Assembly (NCBI RefSeq): GCF_004403515.1 | Contig: NZ_SOHH01000112.1 | Span: 1-37,594, forward strand | From: Cryobacterium fucosi | GTDB taxonomy: Bacteria > Actinomycetota > Actinomycetes > Actinomycetales > Microbacteriaceae | Direction: 5' to 3' | DNA length: 37,594 nucleotides | In this document: positions 1 to 7,704 of the stretch, in pieces | Layout: each line of letters begins with the position of its first letter | Position numbering within the stretch: the stretch's first letter is position 1 | Notes under the pieces: generated by a model | The model's input: only the letters and a program-made list of their open reading frames with translations | Databases searched by the model: none | What the model was told of the DNA's origin: nothing | Translations under genes and position numbers: made by a program

Positions 1-27
1 ACACAGATGTGAGGGTTTGTCACGTGT

Positions 28-36
28 TGTGGATAA
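28..36 (-). other. Isolated DnaA-box-like 9-mer
   Basis: The + strand reads TGTGGATAA, the exact complement of the consensus DnaA box TTATCCACA. It is a single copy with no dnaA, dnaN or box cluster visible, so it is a sequence match only and not evidence of an origin. Confidence 0.25.
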
Positions 37-58
37 CTTTATCGAAGGTTTATTCACT

Positions 59-111
59 GGTCTCGACGGGCTCGACCACCGGGCGGGCGGGGTCTCGACA
101 GGCTCGACCAC
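59..111. repeat. Two direct copies of a 21-bp intergenic repeat
   Basis: Copies at 59-79 and 91-111 differ at one position; the shared part begins GGTCTCGAC and ends GGCTCGACCAC. They are 32 bp apart in non-coding DNA before the first gene. From memory, similar TCTCGACAGGCTCGACC elements are dispersed in Microbacteriaceae genomes; that is recollection and was not checked here. Confidence 0.6.
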
Positions 112-183
112 GGGCTCGCCTCGGCCAGCCGTTCGCTCGTGGCGTTCGCCGTGGCTGGGGCCGGGCTCTGTGCAACTGGTTGA

Positions 184-609
184 ATGGATGTCGTGACTGA
201 TCCGACTCCGACGACCCGATCCGATGCCCTCGCCGCCGCGCTTGCCGAGCAGGACGTGGTTGCGGTGGCCTACGCCCTCCGCAATGACGTCGTGATCGTG
301 CCGCAGCTCGTCGTGAACGGCCAGGGCGAGCAGGTGCGCGTGTTCGGTCGCGAGGGAACCGAGAAGCGGATGCTGCTGCTCTTCTCCTCCGCCGAGAATT
401 ACGCTCTGATGGTTCCAGACGAACCGAGCCCGCAGGTGATGGTGGGCGACGCCCAGTGGCTGCGCGAGTTCCTCACCGTTCACCAGGGCGTGCTCGAGAT
501 GGTGTTCTTCGACATCGCGGGCCCGAACGTGATGCAGGCCGACCCGGCCGACCTGATGCGGGCTCTCGGCCCGCTGCCCGGCGAGGGCGCCGACCGGTCC
601 GAACAGTAG
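184..609 (+). CDS. SseB-like domain protein, 141 aa
   Basis: A short soluble protein of about 141 residues without signal peptide or membrane segment. A helical N-terminus is followed by alternating strands with a VFGREGTEKRMLLLFSSAENYAL stretch near residues 56-79, which resembles the 'input value / VFTSPE' core of SseB N-terminal domain proteins; the end (FDIAGPNVMQADPADLMRAL) resembles the 'P..Pxxl..L' tail of that family. Function is not known; SseB-like proteins in actinobacteria are mostly uncharacterised. An in-frame GTG at 193 (MTDPTPTT) is an alternative start, and neither start has a strong ribosome binding site. The family call is tentative, but codon bias supports a real gene. Confidence 0.6.
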   Translation: MDVVTDPTPTTRSDALAAALAEQDVVAVAYALRNDVVIVPQLVVNGQGEQVRVFGREGTEKRMLLLFSSAENYALMVPDEPSPQVMVGDAQWLREFLTVHQGVLEMVFFDIAGPNVMQADPADLMRALGPLPGEGADRSEQ

Positions 610-668
610 CCCCGGCAGGCAAATCCCTCGGAGAATGGCGGTCCCCGTGCTGGGGGTCCGGAGGACGC

Positions 669-695
669 TTGACGGCAGCGCCGTCACGCTAGGCT
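669..695 (+). promoter_or_regulatory. Possible promoter for a leaderless diguanylate cyclase mRNA
   Basis: TTGACG at 669-674 and TAGGCT at 690-695 are 15 bp apart, a short spacer. The GTG start at 707 is only 11 nt past the -10 and has no ribosome binding site, which fits a leaderless transcript. Motif-based inference. Confidence 0.35.
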
Positions 696-706
696 GAGCC
701 TCGACA

Positions 707-2431
707 GTGTTCGGTCCGCTCCCAGAGTGGAATCCGACGGACTCTTCACAGTTCGCACTCCTGGCACCTGTCAGGGAGCAGGTCGCGGTGGTGGGGACTG
801 ATCAGGATGCCGTCGGCATCCGTTTGGCGAGCGTCGAGCGCCGATTCTGGATCGACCGTGACGATGCCCTCAAACTGGCGCAGGACTGGCTGGCGGAATT
901 CGGCGAGGCCGAGGCCGAATACGGCGCCACCGGACGTCGACTGCAGGTTCTGATTGCCGCGGTCAGCATCCACCGGGCCGATCCCAGCCAGAGCGCCATC
1001 GATGTGCAGCAGATCCTCGCGTGGGCGCAGCAGCACGGGGAGATCGCCCTGCAATCCCGGTGCCACGACGTGCTCGGCTCGCTCTTCGAAATGGTCGGCG
1101 ACCCCGTGGCCGCCCTCGAACATGCCGTCGCCGCCAACGATCTGCTGTCCGAATCGGAGGCGCCGCTCATGCGGGCCGCCGCCCGCAAGTGCCTCGCGGA
1201 CGCCCTCGGCTCTGCCGGGTCCCTCGACGAGGCCCGTCGGCGGTACGACGACGCGCTCCGGCTCGTGATCGATGACCCGGATACCAACATCCGCTACATC
1301 ATCCTCAACAATCTTGCCTTCACGGAGCACCTTGCCCACAACAACGACGAGGCCCTCGAGGCCGTCGAACGCCTGGTCGGGCTGTCCCAGCTCAGCGACC
1401 GTGAGATCGGGATGTCCGCCCGCGACACCATCGCCAGGGTGTACATGGCCGCCGGTCGGCTCGACGAGGCCGAGACCATGCTCCTCCCGGCATTGGATTC
1501 CGTGTTCAGCGACGCGCATCCGGACAGCTCCGCCGCCGCCCTGGTCGCCCTGTCCGAGCTGTACCGCGAGCAGGGCCGGCTGGGCAAGGCGCAGACCGTG
1601 ATCGACCGCTGCCGCGACCTCGCCCACCGCAACGGGCTGAACCGGCGCACCACCGAGGTGGCCCGCGAGCAGGCCGAAGTCCACGCCGCGAACTCGGACT
1701 ACCGCGCGGCCTTCGAGGCGTTCCGCGACTTCCACGAGAAGTTCGAGGCGCTCGGGGCGAGCGAGAATGAGGCGCGCGGGCGCATCCTCGAGGCCATGTT
1801 CCAGACGGCCGAGTCCCGCCGGGAAAGCGAGCGCTACCGCGAGCTCGCCGAGCGCGACCCGCTCACCGGGCTGCACAACCGGCGGTTCGTCGACGAGCAC
1901 CTCGGCTCCGCCCTGATGAGCCTGCGCGAGGGCGGCCTTCCGCTCGCCATCGCCATGATCGACCTCGACCACTTCAAGCGCATCAACGACACGCTCTCCC
2001 ACGAGGTCGGCGACGAGGTTCTCCGCGCGCTCGGGCGCATCCTCATCGACGCGGCGAAGGCCGTGCCGGACGCCATCGCCGCGCGCCTCGGCGGCGAGGA
2101 GTTCCTGCTCATCCTGCCCGCGACCGATGCCGACACCGCCCACGCTAACTTCGAAGGCCTGTGTCGCACGATCGCCGACTTCGACTGGGCTCCGATCACC
2201 CACACCCTGCCGGTCACGGCAAGCATCGGCGTGGCACTGGCGCCCGACGACGGCAGCCAGAGTTCCGACCTGCTGCGAGCGGCGGATGTGCGCCTGTATG
2301 TCGCCAAGCGGGATGGCCGCAACCGCGTCGTCCATTCGGCGATCATTGCCCGGTCGGTTGCGGAATCCGCCGAACGGAACCTCGTCACTGTCGGCCCGCT
2401 CGCCGCAGGCCCGATGGAGATCGTCGCCTAG
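707..2431 (+). CDS. TPR-repeat diguanylate cyclase (GGDEF domain)
   Basis: This 574-aa protein is predicted to make cyclic di-GMP from two GTP. Residues ~50-370 are helix-turn-helix TPR-like pairs rich in Ala/Leu/Glu, probably a protein-binding or sensory module. The GGDEF domain begins at DPLTGLHNRRF (about residue 384). It keeps the metal/GTP motif DLDHFKRINDTLSHEVGDEV, the signature GGEEF near 462, and the later ASIGVA and DVRLYVAKRDGRNRV motifs, so it should be active. The product-inhibition RxxD site is not obvious before GGEEF (AVPD there). No membrane segments, so cytoplasmic. The GTG at 707 is chosen because the -10-like element lies just upstream and no RBS exists. The gene converges on radA with a 21-bp gap. 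Two predicted c-di-GMP riboswitches lie in the same window. Confidence 0.9.
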   Translation: MFGPLPEWNPTDSSQFALLAPVREQVAVVGTDQDAVGIRLASVERRFWIDRDDALKLAQDWLAEFGEAEAEYGATGRRLQVLIAAVSIHRADPSQSAIDVQQILAWAQQHGEIALQSRCHDVLGSLFEMVGDPVAALEHAVAANDLLSESEAPLMRAAARKCLADALGSAGSLDEARRRYDDALRLVIDDPDTNIRYIILNNLAFTEHLAHNNDEALEAVERLVGLSQLSDREIGMSARDTIARVYMAAGRLDEAETMLLPALDSVFSDAHPDSSAAALVALSELYREQGRLGKAQTVIDRCRDLAHRNGLNRRTTEVAREQAEVHAANSDYRAAFEAFRDFHEKFEALGASENEARGRILEAMFQTAESRRESERYRELAERDPLTGLHNRRFVDEHLGSALMSLREGGLPLAIAMIDLDHFKRINDTLSHEVGDEVLRALGRILIDAAKAVPDAIAARLGGEEFLLILPATDADTAHANFEGLCRTIADFDWAPITHTLPVTASIGVALAPDDGSQSSDLLRAADVRLYVAKRDGRNRVVHSAIIARSVAESAERNLVTVGPLAAGPMEIVA

Positions 2432-2452
2432 TTCGCCCGCGGCCGGGTACGC

Positions 2453-3820
2453 CTAGAAGACCGCGTCGAGCTCGGCCTCCCTGGCCGAGAACCCGGTCTT
2501 GATCGCCAGGGCGACCGCGGCGCCGATCGACCCGGTGGCCGAGGCGTCGATGCGGGTGGAGAACCCCAGACGAGCCGCCTCGGCCGCGCGCAGCTTGGCC
2601 GCCGACACTGGCCGCACCTCGCCGGCCAGGCTGATCTCGCCGAACGCGACCGCGTTCTGGGCGATCGGCAGGTCCTTGCACGCGGAGGCGATGGCGAGGG
2701 CGATGGCGAGATCGGCGGCGGGCTCGGTGAGACGGATGCCGCCCACCGTCGACACGTAGACATCCATGCCGCCCAGCCCCTCGAGCCCTGCCCTCCGCTC
2801 GAGCACCGCGAGGAGCATGGCCACCCGGGAGGAGTCGACCCCGTTGGTGACCCGGCGCGGGTTGGGCGCCTGGGACTTGATCACGAGGGCCTGCACCTCG
2901 ACCGGCATCGCCCGCCGGCCCTCGAGCGCCACCGTGACGCAGGTGCCGGAGACGGCCACGGCACCGCGGCTGAGGAACAGTCCGCTCGGGTCGGGCACCT
3001 CGGCGATCCCGTCGCCGGTCATCTCGAAGCAGCCGACCTCGTCGGTCGAACCGAACCGGTTCTTCAGCGCGCGCACAAACCTCAGCGCGGTCTGCCGGTC
3101 GCCCTCGAACTGGCAGACCACGTCGACCAGGTGCTCGAGCAGCCGCGGCCCCGCGATCGAGCCGTCCTTGGTCACGTGTCCGACGAGGAGGATGGGCAGG
3201 TTGCGGTCCTTGGCGACCCGGATCAGGGTGGAGGCCACCTCCCGCACCTGGCTGGGCTGCCCGGCGAGACCGTCGGAGTTCGAGCTGGCCACCGTCTGGA
3301 CCGAGTCCACGATGACCAGATTGGGCTTCACCGCGTCGATCTGGCCGAGGATGGTGGCCAGGTCGGTCTCCGCGGCGATGAACAGCTCCGGCTGCAGCGC
3401 CCCGGTTCGCTCGGCCCGCAGCCGCACCTGGCTGACCGACTCCTCGGCGCTCACGTAGAGCACCCGGGACTTCGCCGCCGCGGCCTTCGAGGCGACCTCC
3501 AACAGCAGGGTCGACTTGCCCACTCCCGGCTCGCCGCTGAGCAGGATGACCGACCCCGGCACGATTCCGCCGCCGAGCACCCGGTCGAACTCGGCGATGC
3601 CGGTCGGCCAGTGCGAGACCGCGGTGGTGTCGACGTGCGTGATCGGCCGGGCGACTCCGGCGCCGCTGATCGCAGCCGGTTTGAGCGAGCGCGCCGCGCT
3701 GGCCTTCTCCGTGGTGTCGACCACGGTGCCCCATTCGTGGCATTCGGCGCAGCGACCGGCCCATTTCAGGGTGGTCCAGCCACAGTCCGTGCAGCGGAAG
3801 GAGGAAACGGGTCTGGCCAT
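2453..3820 (-). CDS. radA: DNA repair protein RadA
   Basis: RadA is a RecA-like branch-migration ATPase acting in recombinational repair. The 455-aa product opens with a C4 zinc finger (Cys10, 13, 24, 27 from the chosen start). It then has Walker A GEPGVGKST, a Walker B-like strand, the family motif KNRFG (in LKNRFGSTDEVG), and a C-terminal Lon-protease-like domain that includes GGIRLTEPAADLAIA. Length is normal for the family. The ATG at 3820 (MARPVSSFRC) is preferred over an upstream GTG at 3844, because RadA proteins usually start a few residues before the zinc finger. The upstream SGNH gene ends 10 bp away on the same strand. Confidence 0.96.
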   Translation of the reverse strand: MARPVSSFRCTDCGWTTLKWAGRCAECHEWGTVVDTTEKASAARSLKPAAISGAGVARPITHVDTTAVSHWPTGIAEFDRVLGGGIVPGSVILLSGEPGVGKSTLLLEVASKAAAAKSRVLYVSAEESVSQVRLRAERTGALQPELFIAAETDLATILGQIDAVKPNLVIVDSVQTVASSNSDGLAGQPSQVREVASTLIRVAKDRNLPILLVGHVTKDGSIAGPRLLEHLVDVVCQFEGDRQTALRFVRALKNRFGSTDEVGCFEMTGDGIAEVPDPSGLFLSRGAVAVSGTCVTVALEGRRAMPVEVQALVIKSQAPNPRRVTNGVDSSRVAMLLAVLERRAGLEGLGGMDVYVSTVGGIRLTEPAADLAIALAIASACKDLPIAQNAVAFGEISLAGEVRPVSAAKLRAAEAARLGFSTRIDASATGSIGAAVALAIKTGFSAREAELDAVF

Positions 3821-3830
3821 GCCAGCGAGC

Positions 3831-4623
3831 CTAGCCTCGGCCACCGACGCCCGATTGCTTCGGGGCCGGCTCCCGGGGAATCAGCCGGGCAGCCTGGGCG
3901 CCCACCGCGGGCAGGAACGCCTCGGCCCACATCCGGTAGCCGCGGTCGTTCGGGTGGAACAGGTCGCTCGCCACGTGGGTGGCGATGCTGCGCAGGCCCT
4001 GCCGTTTGGTCGTGGCGTGCAGCGGCACCACAACAAGGTTGTGCTCAGCGGCGACGGTGCGCAGGATGCGGTTGGCCACCGCGACCTTGCGCTCGTTTCG
4101 CGGCAGATGGAAGCAGGGCAGGTCGGCGATCAGGGCGTGCTCGGGCAGCACGGCGAACACCTCGCGGATCCCGGCCTCGAACTCGGACGGATCCCAGAGC
4201 GCGATGTCGTTCGCGCCGATCGCCACGGTCACAATGTCGGGGGAGAGCTTCACGAACCGCGGCAGCTGGTCGCGCACGGCCAGTTCAACGGTCGCGCCCG
4301 ACACGCTGAGATTGATCACGCGCACGGTGCGGCCGGTGGCCAGACGGATGTGGTCGGCCAGCAACCCGACGTAGCTGCGCCGCGGTTCGCTGGCGCCGAT
4401 GCCCTGGGCCGCGCTGTCGCCGATGGCGACGTAGAGCAGCTCCCCCTTCACCTTGGCAGAGGGAGTGCACCGGCAGGGTCTCGTTGAGCACGGTGGCGTT
4501 CTCCGCCAGCCGGCCCTTGAAATTGCGGAAGTTCACCAGCGCGGCGGCACCGATCCCGGCCGCGGTCGCCACGGCGCCCGCAGCGACGGCGAAGGTCCGA
4601 ATGTTCAGATTGACGTTTGTCAC
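3831..4623 (-). pseudogene. SGNH/GDSL hydrolase split by a frameshift
   Basis: Two adjacent reading frames together make one SGNH hydrolase. The first starts with ATG at 4623 (MTNVNLNIRTF), carries an N-terminal hydrophobic anchor (AVAAGAVATAAGIGAAALV) and runs to about NETLPVHS near 4457. The second frame continues from about 4456 (AKVKGELLYVAIGDSAAQG) to 3831. It contains block I GDS, block III GAND and the terminal DLFHPN with the catalytic Asp/His, so the catalytic half is intact. The join shifts frame around 4450-4457. A GTG at 4451 could start a 206-aa soluble enzyme without the anchor. The cause could be a small deletion, a decayed gene or a sequencing error. Substrate unknown; esterase or lipase activity is the family expectation. 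Confidence 0.75.
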
Positions 4624-4756
4624 CCGCAGAGATTACCGCGGCCCACTGGGTGTTCGCCGCCCTGCGTCTCGATTCCGTCCAGGCCCCGCTCCACGAGCGG
4701 ATGCCGCGGCGCCGCCCGATTCGCATCCCGCCCCGGTCTCAACTACAATCTCCCTC

Positions 4757-4846
4757 GGTACCGTGTCCGAGCGGCCGAAGGTGCAACTCTCGAAAAGTTG
4801 TGTGGGGGAGACTCCACCGTGGGTTCAAATCCCACCGGTACCGCCA
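4757..4846 (+). tRNA. tRNA-Ser (anticodon CGA)
   Basis: The acceptor arms GGTACCG (4757-4763) and CGGTACC (4836-4842) pair perfectly, followed by discriminator G and encoded CCA. The anticodon stem CAACT/AGTTG encloses loop CTCGAAA, giving anticodon CGA, which reads UCG serine codons. A long variable arm precedes the T arm GTGGG/CCCAC with loop TTCAAAT, as expected for a class II tRNA-Ser of 90 nt. The 3' part is the integration target of the island that follows. Confidence 0.97.
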
Positions 4847-4847
4847 C
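4821..4847. repeat. attL: tRNA-Ser 3' end copy of the 27-bp direct repeat
   Basis: The 27 bases from the T-arm through CCA plus C (GGGTTCAAAT...CCGCCAC) recur identically at 8893-8919. A tRNA 3' end repeated at the far end of a segment is the usual signature of site-specific integration that restores the tRNA. Confidence 0.85.
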
Positions 4848-4851
4848 AGAA

Positions 4852-4892
4852 AACCCCCTGTATCCCTTTGTTTCATTGGGAAACAGGGGGTT
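4852..4892 (+). terminator. Hairpin downstream of tRNA-Ser
   Basis: AACCCCCTGT (4852-4861) pairs with ACAGGGGGTT (4883-4892), with a second inner stem TCCC/GGGA (4863-4866, 4878-4881). It lies immediately after the tRNA and inside the island; no long T-run follows. Confidence 0.55.
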
Positions 4893-5236
4893 GCTTCATG
4901 CCGGGACGAGCCCAGCGGTAACGCAGCGGTAACGGAACATCTGCGAGTCGGTGTGAGCAAGTGCGAGTTGAGGCACGCGGTGGGTGATGACCCACGCGAC
5001 TGCTGGGTAGGCCGCCGCTTCTTCGCGATGATCTCCATGGTGCGCCGTGGCGGCTCGAGACCAGCCCGTTTCAACGTCCTCGTACCGGTCACGGCGAGGG
5101 AGGCCTGTCAATGGCCAATCCATTTTTGGCATGGCCGTTAACACCCAGAGGATGCCAATCGGTGCGGCCGACAGCGGACGTGTAATGCACGGGCCGATCG
5201 TGTTTTTCTTCGGAGCGATTGCGCGGTGCCGGCCAT
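4893..5236. other. Non-coding left end of the island with 11-bp tandem repeat
   Basis: No convincing gene is seen. CAGCGGTAACG is duplicated in tandem at 4913-4923 and 4924-4934, and a small hairpin GTGGGT-GATG-ACCCAC lies at 4980-4995. Short repeats beside an att site can be arm-type integrase or excisionase sites, but this is speculative here. Confidence 0.4.
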
Positions 5237-6175
5237 CTAGGCCTGATTGGAGTTTGACGAAGGCATATTGCTGTCGTTCATTAGCTGTACGGTCGCTGAG
5301 GCGAGAACGCGGGCCCACATTTCATGCAGTGACTTCCAGGAGAAGAGTTCCTGCACGTACATTTCGCCTACCCGCCACTCGGGAAATGGCACAAAGGAAG
5401 TGTTGGTCAATTGAGATGCAGTGGATTGTGTGACGCGATTGATTCGTTGAATCTGAAGCATCATCATCGTGCGCGCGAGAGCAGGGATTGGGCGAAAATC
5501 CGCCATCGGGGGGATACCTGCGAAGACGATGCGGCAGTTCGGTCCGGCCTGTTCTCGGATGTGCTCGACGATCGTCATCAGGTTGACAGCCCACGATGTC
5601 GAGCTCGTAGCGAGCAGCACGTCAGGCACGCCCAGCATGATTACAGCAGCGTCGACTTCGGCCGCATCGAGAGTTGGCATCTTTGCCACGCGCGCGGCTG
5701 TGAGGTCCGTTGCTGCGATGGTTGCCCACATGCAGCCTCTTCCACGATCCTGCGCGACGAATTGAGCAGTCTGCGACGATGCGGTCATCCCGTAGCGCAG
5801 CACACCGTAGCCGGCGACGGCCACGTCTCCAATGAACAGAAGGCGATCGGGATTCGGTCCGGGGATGTCGAAGTGGGGATCGTCTTCAGGGAACAGCGCC
5901 TGCCTGACATCTCGTTTGTAGTGGGCGAAATGCAGTCGGAGGAGTGGTCGCGCGCAGTACAGAAGAATGGCGGTGACGGTGGCAGGCAGCACAGTCGAGC
6001 CCTCGAGGATGGCCGTCCCCGTTTGGGGAACGGGACACTCTTGGACCTGCAGACACTTCGCTCCGCTCGGGCGCCGTTCCCAGATCAGGACAAGAGCTGC
6101 GACGGATGCAGCGGTAATGAAAATAACTAAAATGATCAGGGCAACGTGCGCTTGCCGATTGTCAGCGGGGTCCAT
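5237..6175 (-). CDS. Membrane-anchored SGNH-like protein lacking the catalytic serine
   Basis: A 312-aa protein. The ATG at 6175 is supported by GAGAGGAG about 10 nt upstream. Two hydrophobic helices (residues ~11-32 and ~57-75) are followed by a domain with the layout of SGNH hydrolases. Block I reads FIGDVAVAGYGVL (GDV at 116-118), so Val replaces the serine nucleophile. Block III reads LGVPD (182-185), with Pro for Asn. SWKSLHEMWA near the end resembles the terminal His block. Catalysis is therefore unlikely, and a binding or signalling role may remain. The gene follows a c-di-GMP-I riboswitch by ~20-90 nt and lies in the tRNA-bounded island. GC is lower than in neighbours, consistent with transfer. 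The block pattern resembles the GAF-fused protein at 33812-35047. Confidence 0.75.
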   Translation of the reverse strand: MDPADNRQAHVALIILVIFITAASVAALVLIWERRPSGAKCLQVQECPVPQTGTAILEGSTVLPATVTAILLYCARPLLRLHFAHYKRDVRQALFPEDDPHFDIPGPNPDRLLFIGDVAVAGYGVLRYGMTASSQTAQFVAQDRGRGCMWATIAATDLTAARVAKMPTLDAAEVDAAVIMLGVPDVLLATSSTSWAVNLMTIVEHIREQAGPNCRIVFAGIPPMADFRPIPALARTMMMLQIQRINRVTQSTASQLTNTSFVPFPEWRVGEMYVQELFSWKSLHEMWARVLASATVQLMNDSNMPSSNSNQA

Positions 6176-6194
6176 GCTGAAGGCACTCCTCTCT

Positions 6195-6270
6195 CTGTTC
6201 GGTAACCCGGCGAACCCAGTAGGTCCCGTGGCTTTGCGTCCGCGCCTTGCGCCGGGTTTGCCATTTTCGT
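6195..6270 (-). promoter_or_regulatory. Cyclic di-GMP-I (GEMM-I) riboswitch
   Basis: On the - strand the sequence begins GGCAAACCCGGCGCAAGG at 6262, continues with GGACGCAAAGCCACGGGACC, and ends TTCGCCGGGTTACCGAA near 6199. GGCAAACC, the small GCAA-type hairpin, ACGCAAAGCCACGGG and the closing GGGTTACCG are the hallmark conserved segments of the c-di-GMP-I aptamer, in canonical order and spacing. It sits about 20 nt upstream of the ATG at 6175, close to its ribosome binding site, so translational or short-leader control of the membrane SGNH-like gene is likely. The aptamer assignment is by motif recognition; the on/off direction is not determined. Confidence 0.85.
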
Positions 6271-6418
6271 AGGGGGGTGACAAGGGCGGGCTAACGAGAT
6301 CTCTCGAATGCCCGTACTGCCGCTCTGAGGCCAATCATTGTTCAAAAGGTTCGGTTGACGTCGAGTCATGGCCAATCGTATTGGGGGCCGCCTCACAGGT
6401 CACGCCCCCGTGGGAGGG

Positions 6419-6790
6419 TCACCGAGGGAGCATGTCAGTGCGGAAAAAGCCCGGCTCGACGATGGTGGTGTGAATTCCGAACGGTTGCACGTCGAACTCC
6501 AGGGACTCCATCCACCCTTCGAGGGCGAACTTCGACGCGGCGTACGCGGCGACGAACTCCTGGCCGATGATCCCGGCCGCGGAGCTGATGGTGATGATGT
6601 GCCCGGAGCGCTGCGTGCGCATGACGGGAAGGATGGCGCGGGTCACGTTCAGCGGGCCGAAAAAGTTGGTCTCCATCTGCTTGCGCAGCTGATCATCACT
6701 GATCTCCTCGAAGTATCCCGCGTAAAAGTTGCCCGCGTTGTTGACCAACACGTCGATGCGACCAAACCGCTCCACGGCGGCAGCGGCGGC
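6419..6790 (-). pseudogene. Truncated short-chain dehydrogenase/reductase (SDR)
   Basis: The readable frame contains the central SDR part: RFGRIDVLVNNAG (NNAG motif), the ITISSAAG strand with catalytic Ser, and YAASKFALEGW with the catalytic YxxxK. It then stops soon after VEPGFFRTDMLPR. The N-terminal Rossmann nucleotide-binding segment (TGxxxGxG, first ~75 residues) is missing: upstream of about 6790 the frame enters the antisense of the regulator remnant. The C-terminal ~80-100 residues usual for this subfamily are also absent. It cannot bind NAD(P) normally and is regarded as dead. Confidence 0.8.
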
Positions 6791-6794
6791 CGCG

Positions 6795-7465
6795 CGCTTC
6801 AGCTGGACGAGGCCGAGCACTCTCACCTGTACGATCTTGTCCGTGCCGCGAACGCCGGCGCCCACCCGCAACGGCGCCGCCCGGCGCGAAAGTCACAGCT
6901 GACTGCCGGGATGCAGCAGACCATCGATGCGATGTCGACCGTTCCGGTGGTCGTGCAGAACGGCCGCCTCGACGCCGTCGCCACCAACCGACTCGGCCGC
7001 GCCCTGTTCTCCGAGATGCTGGACGATGCCCGGTCGCCGGTCAATGCCGCACGCTTCGTCTTCCTCGACCGCCGGGCCCAAACCTTCTATCAGGACTGGG
7101 AGGGCAACACCCGGCAGATCGTTGCTCTGCTCCGGGTCGAGGCCGGCCGCTCGTCCTACGACCGACAGCGCAGCGACCTGATCGGCGAACTGTCCACCCG
7201 CAGCGACCTGTTCCGCAAATTGTGGGGTGCGCACGACGTCCGAGAGCACCGCACCGGCATGAAATCCGTCCACCACCCCCTCGTCGGAGACCTCGACCTC
7301 ACCTTCCAAAGCATGGATCTGGTCTACGACCGCGGCCTGCAAATGCTCGTCTTCTCGGCCGAACCGGGGTCCGCATCTCACGACGGCCTGCAGCTACTGG
7401 CAAACTGGGCAGCCACGAACGCGTCCCCGGCGCATCCCACAACAGCGGCAGTCACGGACGCTTGA
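6795..7465 (+). pseudogene. Truncated XRE-family regulator, MmyB-like ligand-binding part only
   Basis: From about RALQLDEAEHSHLYDLVRAAN onward the translation matches the end of the HTH region plus the MmyB-like ligand-binding domain of XRE-family regulators. Recognisable parts are the linker PQRRRPARKSQLT, VVVQNGRLDAVATNRLGRALFSEML, ARFVFLDRRAQTFYQDWEGNTRQIVALLR and DLTFQSMDL. The DNA-binding helix-turn-helix (first ~70 residues) is missing. No start codon or promoter belongs to this remnant; an upstream frame entering from 6368 is unrelated. In many actinobacteria such a regulator is divergent from an SDR gene, the arrangement seen here with the facing 5' ends deleted. Confidence 0.8.
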
Positions 7466-7704
7466 TCCTGAAAGCCGCTCGCATCCCGGTGCAATCATTC
7501 GGCGGTGTTGCAGACACCACTTGAATCCGCCGGCTATGAGACGGGCAGTCCAAGAGACACTATTTCGCGGGAACTCTCGGATGGTGTCGTGAGCGGGCGT
7601 GCTCAAGGTTCCGCCCTTTCGAGAAACCGTTGTCAGCGTCAGAACCGAAACGGTGAGCAATCGTGTCCCTGGTTGACGTCACTGGCCTCCATTAGCGTTG
7701 AGGA

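Noticed and set aside
28..36. Replication origin at the left edge
   Set aside because: A single DnaA-box match with no box cluster, AT-rich unwinding region or dnaA/dnaN genes.
746..2335. 529-codon leftward ORF opposite the cyclase
   Set aside because: Antisense shadow; the forward frame has TPR and GGDEF motifs.
4739..5092. Leftward ORF containing RYRWDLNPRW
   Set aside because: This is the antisense translation of the tRNA-Ser 3' end, a well-known false ORF; the same false peptide appears at 8637-8954 over attR.
4896..5318. Leftward 140-codon ORF at the island edge as an integrase remnant
   Set aside because: No tyrosine- or serine-recombinase motif could be seen (no R..HxxR..Y pattern), and it overlaps the end of the SGNH-like gene.
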